A stretch of 64,000 nt of DNA from Aurelia coerulea (taxonomy: Eukaryota; Cnidaria; Scyphozoa; Semaeostomeae; Ulmaridae), in assembly GCA_039566865.1 (NCBI GenBank), contig CM076958.1, forward strand, positions 9,462,501 through 9,526,500, in the 5' to 3' direction. The notes under the pieces were generated by a model. The model saw nothing but the letters and a program-made list of their open reading frames with translations, ran no database searches and had not been told where the DNA came from. Both the position numbers and the translations under genes were made by a program. Positions 1 to 10,700 of this stretch are shown piece after piece (the first letter of the stretch is position 1; each line of letters opens with the position of its first letter).

Positions 1-808
1 TGCAATCGAATTTTACATTTCTGTTTACTTTTCAACATCAAAGGGGAAAAGCGTTGGTCAACAGTTTAGCCCATGCAGAACAATTTGAACGGCCGGAGAA
101 TGTTTTTGCAAAAAATTTTGTTCTTGATCTAAGATCTATGCTCATTGTGGACTCTAAAAGAAATTGATAATCTGTGAATGCTTACGAAAGTCTCGAAAGC
201 ATGGTTTCGTGAAGTTGCTGGTAAAAATCAGTAATTTTTAATCCATAGATGCAAATGATACTTTTACAAGCGCACTAAGGATGTCTTTTGAGACCTGTGT
301 ATGGTATTCCCAAAAGATGACGTTCATTTGTTTGCCAATGGAAAAACTTCTGAAAGTTATTTCAAGCCGGAGCGTTTGCAAGCGTGCTTCATAGCATGGT
401 AATCTGTTGACCAAGGTTTCTCCATTTCGCTGTCGAAAAGTAAACAGAAATACGAAATTCGATTGCAGAAAATCTAGCCTAGCTTTTTCAATCAGACTTG
501 GCAAAGTTGTAGATCAACAACCTAGCTAAAGATGAAACGAAAAAAAATCGAAAATTTTTCGAGTAATTTTGGAGATAAATCCACTTTTGTGAAATTAGCA
601 AAAAGATTTGAAATAGGATTTGTGAAACCAGGGTTGACGGAAACATTGCGATTTATACATCTTTTAATTGCCCAGATAATACAGAACAACATCCTTTTTA
701 CCGCTTTTCGATAGGCCGCATAATATTGGAGAAATTAACTGCTTTCTGAGGAGAGTGGTTTTGCGAAACGGCATCTCGCTGTGCACTAGAGCGGAAAGCA
801 GAGTTACC
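1..808. mobile_element. TTAA-flanked foldback (long-TIR) transposon, left end off window
   Basis: This is a non-autonomous DNA element with no supported coding sequence. Its right arm (about 470-808) is the same sequence as both arms of the complete copy at 4929-5723 and ends GCAGAGTTACC followed by TTAA (809-812). Positions 1-200 match the central part of that copy (about 5271-5465). An inner inverted repeat pairs about 1-40 with about 430-470. The interior is longer than in the second copy. A TTAA target site is typical of piggyBac and Kolobok-type elements, but the superfamily cannot be assigned from these ends. Confidence 0.75.
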
Positions 809-908
809 TTAAGAATTCTGATTTATTTATTCAAGAAACTCCTTCGTCAGAAAAAACACGTCTGATCACCACGAAAACAATAGAACATCAAAAGATACCG
901 GCAACCTA

Positions 909-1656
909 CAGGGTGTCCCAGAAAAATTGTTCGACGTTTGATTAAATGTTAAAAAATAATGATAATGATATAATGTACTGGCTCCTGGTTAGATAACCCT
1001 GTTTCTAAGATTTTGAATTAATTTTAGACGCCAGAATCTTGTGAATCCATTAAGAATTTTCGGAGTTACGTGCTTTTGAAGCTCAAGTTTGTGTTAAAGC
1101 TGAAACCAGACGCCCCTAACTGACTTGTTTTCCTAAAAGACGTCCCAAAATCGAGGTAAAAGGAGACTGTCCAATGTTTTACGCCTCGTCGATATCAGGG
1201 CTAACCAAATAGGACTTCCAAAGCTATTTAATTCTTGTAACCGTTGTCAAAATTTAGTTAGGAATGCATCTATCTAAAAACATGGAATGAAAGCGGGACG
1301 AGGCAATTTCAAATTATGTTGAACAGGATTCCCCCAAGTATCCATAACCTTGATTCAATGTCATAAAAAGCTAATTTATCGAAAATGCTTTTGAAATTTC
1401 ATTTGATTTGCTTTGAATAAACGATATTCTACTTTCACAAAATATGCAATTTAGGGGCGTCTGGTTTCAGCTTTCGCACAAACTTGATCTTGTAAAGCTC
1501 GCAACTGTGTGAATATTTGGCCGATTTGTTAGCTTCTGGTGTCTAAAATTAATCTAAAATCTCAGCAATATGGTTGTCTTACCATGGAGCCCGTTCATTG
1601 TTTTATTATTTTTTAATATCTAATCAAACGTCGAACAATTTTTTTGGGACACCCTG
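909..1656. mobile_element. Tc1/mariner-like non-autonomous element, long TIRs, TA target site
   Basis: The element starts CAGGGTGTCCCA, ends TGGGACACCCTG, and is flanked by TA on both sides (907-908, 1657-1658). The inverted repeats run about 200 bp: the left interior around 1100-1130 and the right interior around 1450-1475 both carry the block AGACGCCCCTAA or its complement. There is no coding sequence. It is related in its termini to elements at 27884-30729 and 39734-40678. Confidence 0.8.
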
Positions 1657-2035
1657 TATTCTTTAGCAACGATTCGCACCTCTGCTTTGGCGTTTTGTTG
1701 CATTTTGTTGCATTTTCAACATTGGCGTTATTCTTTTGATATGTTTAAGAAGCACTCTCATACACAAAATTCACGATAAAATAAGGCCAAATGATTCTAT
1801 CAAGACTTCGTAACAAATCTCTTACGTACCATCTCGCCCATAGTGATTGATATTGAGTAATTAATTGATTGAATTATTGAATTATTGCTTGGGTAATTGA
1901 TTGATTGATTAATAGAATGATTGATTTGTTGATTTGTTGATCGTTGATCAATAAAGAGTTCTAATTTCTTTCGAAAAAGAGATTGTACTATGCCCATTGA
2001 GGATATAATTTTGTTCCTTATATTTTCGTTTTCAG
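1657..2035. other. Intron sequence with degenerate TGAT/TTGA repeat
   Basis: No gene seen. About 1845-1950 is a degenerate (TTGA)n-type simple repeat, also read on the other strand as SINQSIN-like peptide. It is similar in composition to the repeat at 47290-47400. The last 20 bases form the acceptor of the RASGRP-like exon at 2036. Confidence 0.6.
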
Positions 2036-2133
2036 TACATGAAAGAAATGCTGGATCTTTTATCATCAGACAATAATTATAGTAATTATCGAAATGAAGT
2101 CTCAAAATCAGAGGGATTTCACCTTCCTATTTT
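2036..2133 (+). CDS. RASGRP-like exon 1 of window: part of CDC25 RasGEF domain
   Basis: A polypyrimidine tract and tttcag precede 2036 and gtgagt follows 2133. The frame encodes about 32 residues ending in GFHLPIL, which in RASGRP proteins directly precedes the GVHLKDLI-like block found in the next exon. The stretch before it (YMKEMLDLLSSDNNYSNYR) resembles the helix of the family ahead of that block. The exon ends in phase 2, while the next exon needs phase 1, so the simple junction does not keep frame. Either an exon border is wrong or one of the two exons carries a small indel. A Tc1/mariner-like element ends about 380 bp upstream. Confidence 0.7.
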
Positions 2134-2603
2134 GTGAGTATTATACATATGTATCCTTGACTTCCTTCTCATTCTGCAGACTTTGTGCAACTACAAAGAA
2201 AAACTTTAAATTTACCGAATTGATACAAACGCTTTGCATTGCAGAAAACCAAATTTTCTGAGACAAGAATTATATGTTTTAGTACCGTTTGGACTGAAAC
2301 TTAGACGAATTAAAAAAGCGAACAAAATTCGTTTAAATTGGCAGCGATAATCTTTTTAGGTAATCTGATCGAGGACGGGATTTGATACCTTAAGGACAAG
2401 CAAATTTTTCATGCGACACACATTTTCCTCTCAGCTAACGTTTTCGTTTTCATTTTCGTTTTTTGTTTTTATAAGCATTTAGTATATTCTATTTAGTAAG
2501 CACTATTCGTTTCTTTGTTAGATGTAATGGCCGCATGGCTGCTATCCATATCCAAGCCCCGTATGGCACCTTTGCTTTTATATTAAATTCATACGAATAT
2601 CTG
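2134..2603. other. Intron sequence, no feature seen
   Basis: AT-rich intron between the first and second RASGRP-like exons. No ORF, repeat or RNA motif could be supported. Confidence 0.5.
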
Positions 2604-2927
2604 TAACAGGGTTAAGACAATAATAAAGATTACATTCTTTGTTGTTACTCACTGTTTAACGCTATACAGCGATCATCAGACAACTGAAAGCTCTACTAAA
2701 TTTTTGCGCATTTGTACCTTGAATATCGTGATGATATAATCTTATAAGTAGACTGTTCTAACCCCACGTAAAGAATAGTCAGAAGATTATGTCATCACAA
2801 TACTCAATGTATAAATGCGCAACAATTAAGTAGAGTTTTCAGTTCTCTAATGATAGCTGTATAGCGTGAAACTCTGAATAACAAAACAACAAAGAATGTA
2901 ATCTGTCTTATTGTCTCAATCCTGTTA
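2604..2927. repeat. 324-bp near-palindrome (foldback MITE)
   Basis: The two arms of roughly 150 bp are reverse complements with scattered mismatches. The left end reads TAACAGGGTTAAGACAATAA and the right end TTGTCTCAATCCTGTTA. The block ATTACATTCTTTGTTGTT occurs near the left edge and its complement near the right. Nothing is coded. The sequence would form one long hairpin. The superfamily is not recognisable. Confidence 0.75.
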
Positions 2928-3886
2928 TTGTTCGCTGTGCCTACGTTGCATTGAGCACTATTTTAACCAGTAAAGACACATACAACCTTTTTTGTTTACG
3001 AATATATGTATAACAATAATTGATGTTGCTTTAATGTTTATAAAAAGAGATTTGACAAATGGTTACCTCCTCCTAATGTGTGTTCATTTTCATTTTCATG
3101 ACTGGCTCTTTCAATTTTCAGAGGTGAGAAATTCTTCCTATATCTCTCCAATTTGATTATGATATCTTAAGTTTCGAAAGCTCTTTAACTTATTTCAAAT
3201 TTGGCTCTAGCCACAACGTTATTTTTTGCCATTCATTATCAATTATCATGGCAAGAGAATCATTAAAGAGCCCAGGTTAGTGTTTAGCAACATGAGAACC
3301 TTAAGTAGCATATGTGAAGAAGAACATTGGCAACTTCGTAAATTTTAAGAACTTGAGACGACTGCGTCATGAATTGTAAAATATCAGCAGCAGATGTAAT
3401 ATGGTGCTTGTGGTAAGACGTGACAATTTGCTAGATGTTTTAGTGTTTTAGATAAATCTTAGTCCCGTCTTTTTGCTCCAAGACCGTCCTTCCGCTACCA
3501 CTAGGAACTGTAAATGCTGTTTTGTCGTCACATAAGTGCTGTAATAAGACTAAACATTTGTTTCTGCAGGGAGTATTTGTTTGCCTAGCCCTGCAAAGTT
3601 GTTGAGGAAGGAATTGACGCGTCAGCAAAGAACATATTTCACAAACCTATTTCACTTGATAATCTTTATTGGATCTCAACTTTCGACAAAATAGCGGGAT
3701 TCATACAAAATAGACTGTAATTTATACTGAGTATAAACTGTTGTTCGTGTATCTATTTATTCATTGATTATTTCTGCAAACGGAAGTTATCCTTCTCAAA
3801 ACACAATTCCTTGCAATAGATTCTTGTTGTCGTTGATCTTTCATCCATTCAAACTTCCATGCATAACACATTTCGTTTTCATTTAG
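2928..3886. other. Intron sequence, no feature seen
   Basis: Second part of the first intron. Short ORFs here look random and have no recognisable motif. It ends in a pyrimidine-rich tract and the acceptor at 3886. Confidence 0.5.
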
Positions 3887-4071
3887 GTGTTATTATGAAA
3901 GATTTAATTGGCTTAGAGACAGCAGTTTCAGATTTCATCGAAGAAAAAGGAAGGAGGCTGTGTAATTACAAGAAAATGGTTCAGTTGTCTCAAGTTCTTC
4001 ATCAAATAATCGACCTTGCAAAAGTTAAACCTCAGATTCGACCAAAAGAAGATTTAGTCAATATGCTACGT
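3887..4071 (+). CDS. RASGRP-like exon 2 of window: C-terminal CDC25 RasGEF domain
   Basis: Acceptor tttcatttag precedes 3887 and donor gttagt follows 4071. The encoded block starts GVIMKDLIGLETAVSDF and ends DLVNMLR. This matches the RasGRP catalytic-domain segment GVHLKDLI...DLLxLL, which helps form the Ras-binding face of CDC25 domains. It ends in phase 0 and joins the next exon to give NMLRVSLQ, as the family expects. An ATG at 3859 in the same open frame lies in the intron and is not the start. Confidence is high for identity and moderate for the left border because of the phase problem with the previous exon. Confidence 0.8.
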
Positions 4072-4450
4072 GTTAGTGACATAGTTTTTTAACTTTTTTT
4101 CTGTGCATTAAATTAAGATGTTTCAGTTCATCAGTATTCTTTACAAGTATCTGGCCAACTACCTGCATGACTAAGTAAAGAATGGCAATTCTGCCTGACA
4201 AAGCAATAGTCTAAATGTATGTAGCCCAAGCGTATCTCCAGCAAATGTCTGTTATTCAGGGTAATAATGAAAACATGTTCATTATTATGAAAATGATCGG
4301 TTCTTTCAATTTCAGAGCAGCTAAGTGCACACTTTCCCAACAATTGAAACTTATCACAACGCCACCGTTGTGTGTGTTAAAACGTTAACACCACTCGGGT
4401 TATCTTTAAGTTTTTCAACTATTTTCTTATTTTCCATTCTCTGTACATAG

Positions 4451-4531
4451 GTGTCACTACAACCGAGGTATACGGACGAAGAATTATATGAATTATCTCT
4501 TGTTCGTGAACCCAGATGCGAATCAATAGGT
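4451..4531 (+). CDS. RASGRP-like exon 3 of window: end of CDC25 domain and linker
   Basis: The exon is 81 nt, 27 codons, phase 0 at both ends. Acceptor gtacatag precedes 4451 and the strong donor gtgagt follows 4531. It encodes VSLQPRYTDEELYELSLVRE followed by PRCESIG. RASGRP proteins have a closely similar TxDELYxLSxxREPR block at the end of the catalytic domain, so this short exon is one of the most diagnostic pieces. It is invisible to ORF length filters. A 795-bp foldback transposon sits in the following intron. Confidence 0.85.
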
Positions 4532-4928
4532 GTGAGTAAATTCAACATGATGTCTTTATTATATATGTTTTTATAAAATGACATTAAATGACCGATGCAA
4601 AGGGACAAACGGTCTACTTCTAAAACCAATATTCAGACGTTGTGCAGGGCAGAGTTTTTCTCCTAGTTTTTAGTATGGGTTGTTTTTATTTTCATATAAA
4701 TTTATCCTTGGCATTGAAAGATCCTATTGTCTTTCACTGATTAATTTACATGTAGGCTAATTTCTGATTAACTACTTCTACATCAGAGGCTAACTTCAAC
4801 TATTCCCCTTTGACATATCTAAATGTTTTAGCTGAGAAGCGTTTCTCTCGATCATTTCTAATATCTCTGTATAATTTCATAAAAACTTTCAGTTTTGTAG
4901 AGCTGAAATTTGGATCTGTTTACCTTAA
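4532..4928. other. Intron sequence upstream of foldback element
   Basis: No gene. About 20 bases before the TTAA at 4925 (GAAATTTGGATCTGTTTA) recur imperfectly just after the TTAA at 5724-5727 (GGAAGTTTGAATCTGTTTA), so the foldback element is bracketed by a longer imperfect direct repeat. Confidence 0.5.
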
Positions 4929-5723
4929 GGTAACTCTGCTTTCCGCTCTAGTGCACAGCGAGATGCCGTTTCGCAAAACCACTCTCCTCAGAAAACAGTT
5001 AATTTCTCCAATATTATTCGGTCTATCGAAAAGCGGTAAAAAGGATGTTGTTCTGTATAATCTGGGCAATCGAAAGATGTATAAATCGCAATGTTTCCGT
5101 CAACTCTGGCTTCGCAAATCCTTGCTCGAATCTTTTTGCTGATTTCAGAAAAGTGGATTTACCTCCAAAACTACTCGAAAAAGTTTCGATTTTTTTCGCT
5201 CCATCATTAGCTAAGTAGTTGATCTACAACTTTGCCAAGTCTGATTGAAAAAGCTAGGCTAGATTTCCTGCAATCGAATTTTACATTTCTGTTTACTTTT
5301 CGACATCGAAGGGGAAAAGCGTTGGTCAACAGTTTAGCCCATGCAGAACGATTTGAACGCCCGTAGAATGTTTTTGCAAAAAAAATTAGTTCTTGATCTA
5401 AGATCTACGCTCATTGTGGACTCTAAAAAGAAATTGATAATCTTTGAATGCTTACGAGAGTCTCGAAAGACACCCAAAGTATAGTTTCGTGAAATCCACT
5501 TTTCTGAAATTAGCAGAAAGATTTGAACTAGGATTTGCGAAACCAGGGTTGAAGGAAACACTGCGATTTATACATCTTTCGATTGCCCAGATTATACAGA
5601 ACAACATCCTTTTTACCGCTTTTCGATAGGCCGAATAATATTGGAGAAATTAACTGTTTTCTGAGGAGAGTGGTTTTGAGAAACGGCATTTCGCTGTGCA
5701 CTAGAGCGGAAAGCAGAGTTACC
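4929..5723. mobile_element. Complete TTAA-flanked foldback transposon (795 bp)
   Basis: Both ends are bounded by TTAA (4925-4928 and 5724-5727). The left end GGTAACTCTGC and the right end GCAGAGTTACC are perfect inverses. The arms are long: about 4929-5200 pairs with about 5490-5723. The loop is about 290 bp. ORFs reported inside read the same repeat in opposite directions and are not genes. This is a shorter relative of the copy at 1-808. It lies in the intron between RASGRP-like exons 3 and 4, ending 51 bp before the exon 4 acceptor. Confidence 0.85.
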
Positions 5724-5778
5724 TTAAGCGGAAGTTTGAATCTGTTTACTTTACTGTGCAATTTCTATTTCTTTCTAG

Positions 5779-5892
5779 TATCGTACTTTGACTCGAAGCA
5801 GCCCGAGACCAGTTTTTGCAGAATGGGCAGCTGGGGTAGAAGTCACACCTGACCGAGAAACAGTAGAAAGATACGTAGATAGAATGGTCGAG
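5779..5892 (+). CDS. RASGRP-like exon 4 of window: linker before EF-hands
   Basis: The exon is 114 nt, 38 codons, phase 0 at both ends. Acceptor ttctttctag precedes 5779 and donor gtaact follows 5892. It encodes a Ser/Arg/Pro-rich stretch, then FAEWAAGVEVTPDRETVERY and VDRMVE. Vertebrate RASGRPs have a similar linker, with a W-A-x-G-V block and a conserved R-M-V-(D/E) end that runs into EF-hand 1. The next exon begins AVFKIYD, which completes that junction. The TTAA-flanked foldback element ends only about 51 bp upstream of this acceptor, so the branch point must lie within that short strip or inside the transposon. The following intron is about 19.4 kb. Confidence 0.83.
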
Positions 5893-6729
5893 GTAACTTC
5901 TTTGAATTTTATAAATTTTCCATGCAATTTGTGCCAACCATGGGAGACTTTCGCTCATTGCGGTAACATCCTTGGCAGCTGTCGCGTTTCATATCATAAT
6001 TTCTTTGCCACCATGCATTTTAAAGGGGTCAAGACTTTCTTAAGGTTTTACGTTTTGCCCTCTTTGACTTGTCACAACCTTGTAGCCCCCCCCTCCCGAT
6101 CAAGAATCCAGCTCGTACCTATATTGCCTCGTGGCACAGTGGGCCAAAATGGTGATTTTGCAGACATTCGTGGATATCTCCAGGGAAATAAATGTTACCG
6201 GGGCAGTCGGTAGCTCGTTTTCAACGTATGAGAAGAATAAATCAAATGGTTCGCAAAGCAAAAAATGTTTTGAAATTTTTATATCTAGGAGGGCTGGGGC
6301 CCGATATTCTTATTCTAGATTCTGAATCTAACACTCCTTTCTACTCCTCGGTCTCTAGAAAATTAGCAATGGTGACTGATAGCTCTTTTCAACATATTCT
6401 GTTGGAAAAATGAATAAAGTTGAATATTTCTCCACATTTAGGGACTGGGACCAATATTCCAGTTTTGAGAATTCTAACCAAAAATCTCCTTTCTGTTACA
6501 TTTCAATATAGGCAAAAGCTATGTAGAAGGTTCTTATGCACATGATATTACCACAATATTACCTAGAGGATGCTCCTTGATTATAATATTTTGTAGAATT
6601 CTGAAAAAATGGGCCTTGTCTCAATATCTGTTCTTGGGACACCCAAAATTTCCCCAAAAAAGTCTTTCCCCCTAGTTTATTTGCATTTTCCGAGGTATTT
6701 ATGTTTCTCCTCGTACCCATCAACCACAT
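5893..6729. other. Start of a 19-kb intron, no feature seen
   Basis: This is the donor side of the large intron after RASGRP-like exon 4. Short ORFs overlap in several frames without motifs. Nothing else could be supported. Confidence 0.5.
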
Positions 6730-6768
6730 GATACCACCACCATGATGGGTTAGTAGATTCGAAGTCAA

Positions 6769-7537
6769 TTGAGAAAAATTGAGAACAAACGTGCTGAGAG
6801 ATTTGATAAACTTGAGGCAGTGGTTGATGAAAAGTTTGATACCTTAAAATCCACGGTAGATGATTTGAAAGCAAAGCAAGACCATACCTTTTCTAGAATC
6901 AGCCAGGTGGAGCAAATGGCAAATCAGGGTGATAGCAACTTGAAAGAACAAAAGCAACTCATCAGTGATAAGATGGCGAGTTATCAACACTGAAGATTGA
7001 GCTTGAGGATCTAAGGAATCGTCAAACAAGGAAAACTCTAATTTTTTACGGCTTTCCAGAGGGCGACGATGAGTGCTTGGATGATTGCAAAGATTTTTTC
7101 TTAAATCATATCTCTGAATGTGGTCTGGAAGAGGTTGCCATTAATAGAGCACATAGGATTCATCGCACGAATTAGTCCCAAAACCACAGCCAATCTACAA
7201 GTAGACCAATTGTAGCAGAACTTTTAAGCTGGCAGGACTCTAATTATATACTTAAAATGGGCACAAATTGTCACATAGGCCCTCTGGCAAAAAGGCTGGG
7301 AAGAAACGCCAACTCAAAATTCATGTTCAATAATTTTTTTAGGGAAAAAACCATGGAAGAGAGATCAAAGATGTTGAAAATCAGAAGTGCTTCCTACTGA
7401 ATAATAAGGATGGAAGATTAATCTAGTCTACCCTGCATCTTTATTTATAAGCAAAGGTTTGGTTTCAAAAAGTACACTGATGCTGTTGATGATGACCTGA
7501 TTGAAGCAAATAAATACTTTGATGAACTAAACGCTAA
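6769..7537 (+). pseudogene. LINE ORF1 relic (coiled coil plus RNA-binding-like domain)
   Basis: The first frame (6769-6993) reads as a heptad-rich coiled coil (RFDKLEAVVDEKFDTLKSTV and onward). After a frameshift near 6985 the sequence continues LEDLRNRQTRKTLIFYGFPE, which resembles the region linking coiled coil and RRM-like domain in LINE ORF1 proteins (a block of the type NRxRRxxLxxxGxPE). Next come RAHRIHR and an in-frame stop near 7172. ORF1 proteins of this type bind the element's RNA. No stretch is long enough to be functional. Confidence 0.65.
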
Positions 7538-7738
7538 ATAAGCTGAACCATGCCTGAAATTTGACGAATCCATTCAGTTCATTTGTCTGACAGTGACATG
7601 TTGTGTTTTTTGAACTGTAAGTTATTGACTTTACCGTTGAGTGGCTGCTATTTTGGTCTATTTTGGTCTATTTTGCAGCTACCTTTATTTTTACTTGAAA
7701 TTATTTGTAGCCAGATGGCCTCTAATACCAAAAAACTG

Positions 7739-10700
7739 ACCTAATTATAGAAAGACTTAAAGATACGCGAACAAGTTCTGCCATGCCTTAAGACTCTAAC
7801 AATTTATGTACTATTTGCTTCAAAAAGGTCCATAGAAACCAAAAGAAGCTGTGCTGCTGTCAATGTAACCACCAGATTCACATTAAATATAACGATATTT
7901 CACCTCGCCTTTGTGAATCCCTGAAGGATAAAACTTTCAATGTCACTTGGACCTACCTGTTCTGTACAATAAACAATCATTCAAAACTTCTTTCTGGCAA
8001 AGCTCTGCTAGAAACTAATGTTATTGATCTGCCTTCAATAGTTAGTTCGCTTCCAAGTCTAGAAATTCTTTCAAAAATCCAAAATCTTCCAAACCTCTCG
8101 GATTATGATATTGATGAAAATTTTGAGCCTGATATTGAGTGTGACTATTACAACATCAAAGAACTGAAGGATGCTGATATATCTTCAAAGGACGTTTCCC
8201 TCTTTCATATGAATATCAGAAGTCTCTCGCTTCACTTGGATGAGCTGCTTTCTCTGTTAGGGAACATTGCAATTGATTTTCAGCTAATTGGTGTGTCTGA
8301 AATACAGGATTCTCTTGATTCACCTGGAGTAACTTATATTGATATTCCTGGTTACAAATTTCACAACACATCAGTGCATAGCTCTGCTCGTGGTGTTGAT
8401 GTTTATGTGAAGTAAAACCTTAAGCAAATAAGCGGCTTGACCTTAGTGTTAGTACTTGTGATTTTGAGACAGTTTGGATTGAAATCCAGAATGTTAAATC
8501 AAAGAACATCTTATGTTTTTGTGCGTACCGTCATCCAAGCTCTTTCATTGCTCATTTTAGCGACCACTTACAGGACCACTTAGCAGGTCCACATCAGCTG
8601 TATAGTTGCGTTTATAGGCAACCTGCTTTAAAAAATAGCAAATGTATGTATGTATGTATGTATGTATGTATGTATGTATGTATGTATGTATGTATGTATG
8701 TATGTATGTATGTATGTATGTATGTATGTATGTATGTATGTATGTATGTATGTATGTATGTATGTATGTATGTATGTATGTATGTATGTATGTATGTATG
8801 TATGTATGTATGTATGTATGTAGGAAACAATGACAAAGATCGCTAATTAAAACAAAATTGTATTTCTCATGGGTGACTTTAACACAAACCTGCTTGACTG
8901 TGAGAATGACATGCCTACTAGTGATTTTATTAATAACATGTTTTCCAATCACTATCAACTCTAATACTTCAATCAACCAGGGTAACTGATTCAACAGCAA
9001 CGCTCATTGATAACATCTTTTCAAGTGATTTATCAAATAAAATCATAAGTGGTAATGTCTTAACTCAAATCTCAGATCATTTCCCTCAGTTTTCCATTAT
9101 CATATTATCAAGAATTCTGCACCTTCTTACAATAACTGTTCCTATTTTGTTCATGATTACAAAAATAGACAAACTAATAGACACTAATAAACATTCTGTC
9201 AATGATAAATTTGATACTTTTTTGGGAAATCTGAATCAGCTTGTTAGTAAATAATGCCCCAAAAAGAAATTGAACAAGAAAGCTCTAAACTAAGAAACAA
9301 GCCTAGATAAATAGTCAAATTCAGCTTATGATGAAGATTAGAGACAAGCTTTTTCATCAGTTCAAAGAAACAGAATCTCCACAAGTTTTCTCTTTCTACA
9401 AACAGTTTCGAAATCGAATTCTTAATGAATTGAATGTCAGTAACGCCAGCTATTTCCAAAGTTATTTTGCAGAAAACGAGAAAAATATCAAAATTCTCTG
9501 GAAAGGTATCCGAAGTTTCACAAGAATTAAGGCTAACACTGGCGAAACAGTTTCAATTCCTAACCTTTCTGATGAAAATGGTGTTAAAATAGTGGATCCT
9601 GCTGCTATTGCAAACAATTTCAATGAATATTTTCTCACTGTTGCCAATAACATCAGCAAGAAGGTTCCAAGAAATCCCAATTCTCCCCGTAAGTACTTGG
9701 ATACTCCAAACAATGGCAGTTTCTTCATTTCTCCTGTAGTTCCTGATGAGGTTTCTTCTATTATTCAGTCACTTAAAAAAGGCAATGCCCTTGGGCCTAA
9801 TAGTATTCTAGTCGAACTATTGAAAATACTTTACTCTCACATTTCTGTTCAGCTCTCCCTAATTATCAATGAATCATTCCAGCAAGGTGTCTTTCCTGAC
9901 AAACTTAAAATTGCTATTGTTATTCCTATTCACAAGAAAGGTGATTCATCTAAGAATTCAAACTACAGGCCTTTTTCTTTGCTAAAGATAGTAAGATCTT
10001 TTAAAGCTCATGCATCAACGCCTATATAACTTTTTAGAACTCCATGAGTTTATTTTTTAGATGCAATTTGGTTTCCCTAATGGTCACTCCACTTACCATG
10101 AATTAATTAGCTACAGTGAGAGAATAAAGGGTACACTTGATTCTAATAGATTTAGCTGTGTAATCTTTATAGACCCGCAAAAAGCTTTTGATACTGTGAA
10201 CCACAAAATTCTGCTACAAAAATTGAGTCACTATAGAATTAGGGGTATTGCATTTAATTGGTTTGATTGAATCGTACCTAACAATTAGACAGCAATACGT
10301 TTCAATCAATGGGCATCCCTCTAACCTTGGGGAAATCACATGTGGTGTTCCTCAAGGCTCAGTTCTTGGTCCCCTACTCTTTCTGATCTATGTCAATGAT
10401 CTGCCTAATGTATCCAAAGTCCTTTCTTCTTTCCTATTTGCAGATGATACCAACATTTTTTATGAATCTGACATTACCAAACTCAATAACAAAATCAATA
10501 AAGAACTGCTAAAAGTAAAGCCTTGGCTTGAAATCGACAAAGTAGCTCTGAATATTGAAAACACCAATTTTGTTGTATTCCATTCACCTAGAAAGAAATT
10601 GCTTGAGCAGATTGATATTAGGTTTGGTAAGAAGCCTGTGACTAGATCTAGGTATGTTACCTTTCTGGGCTTCTTGATGGATGAGAATCTCTCCTGGAAA

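Noticed and set aside
1800..2105. Minus-strand 101-codon ORF rich in SINQSIN
   Set aside because: It is a degenerate simple repeat and the antisense of a host exon.
8557..9000. Long ORFs of IHTY or YVCM repeats on both strands
   Set aside because: They are translations of the TATG microsatellite and exist in several frames at once; not genes.
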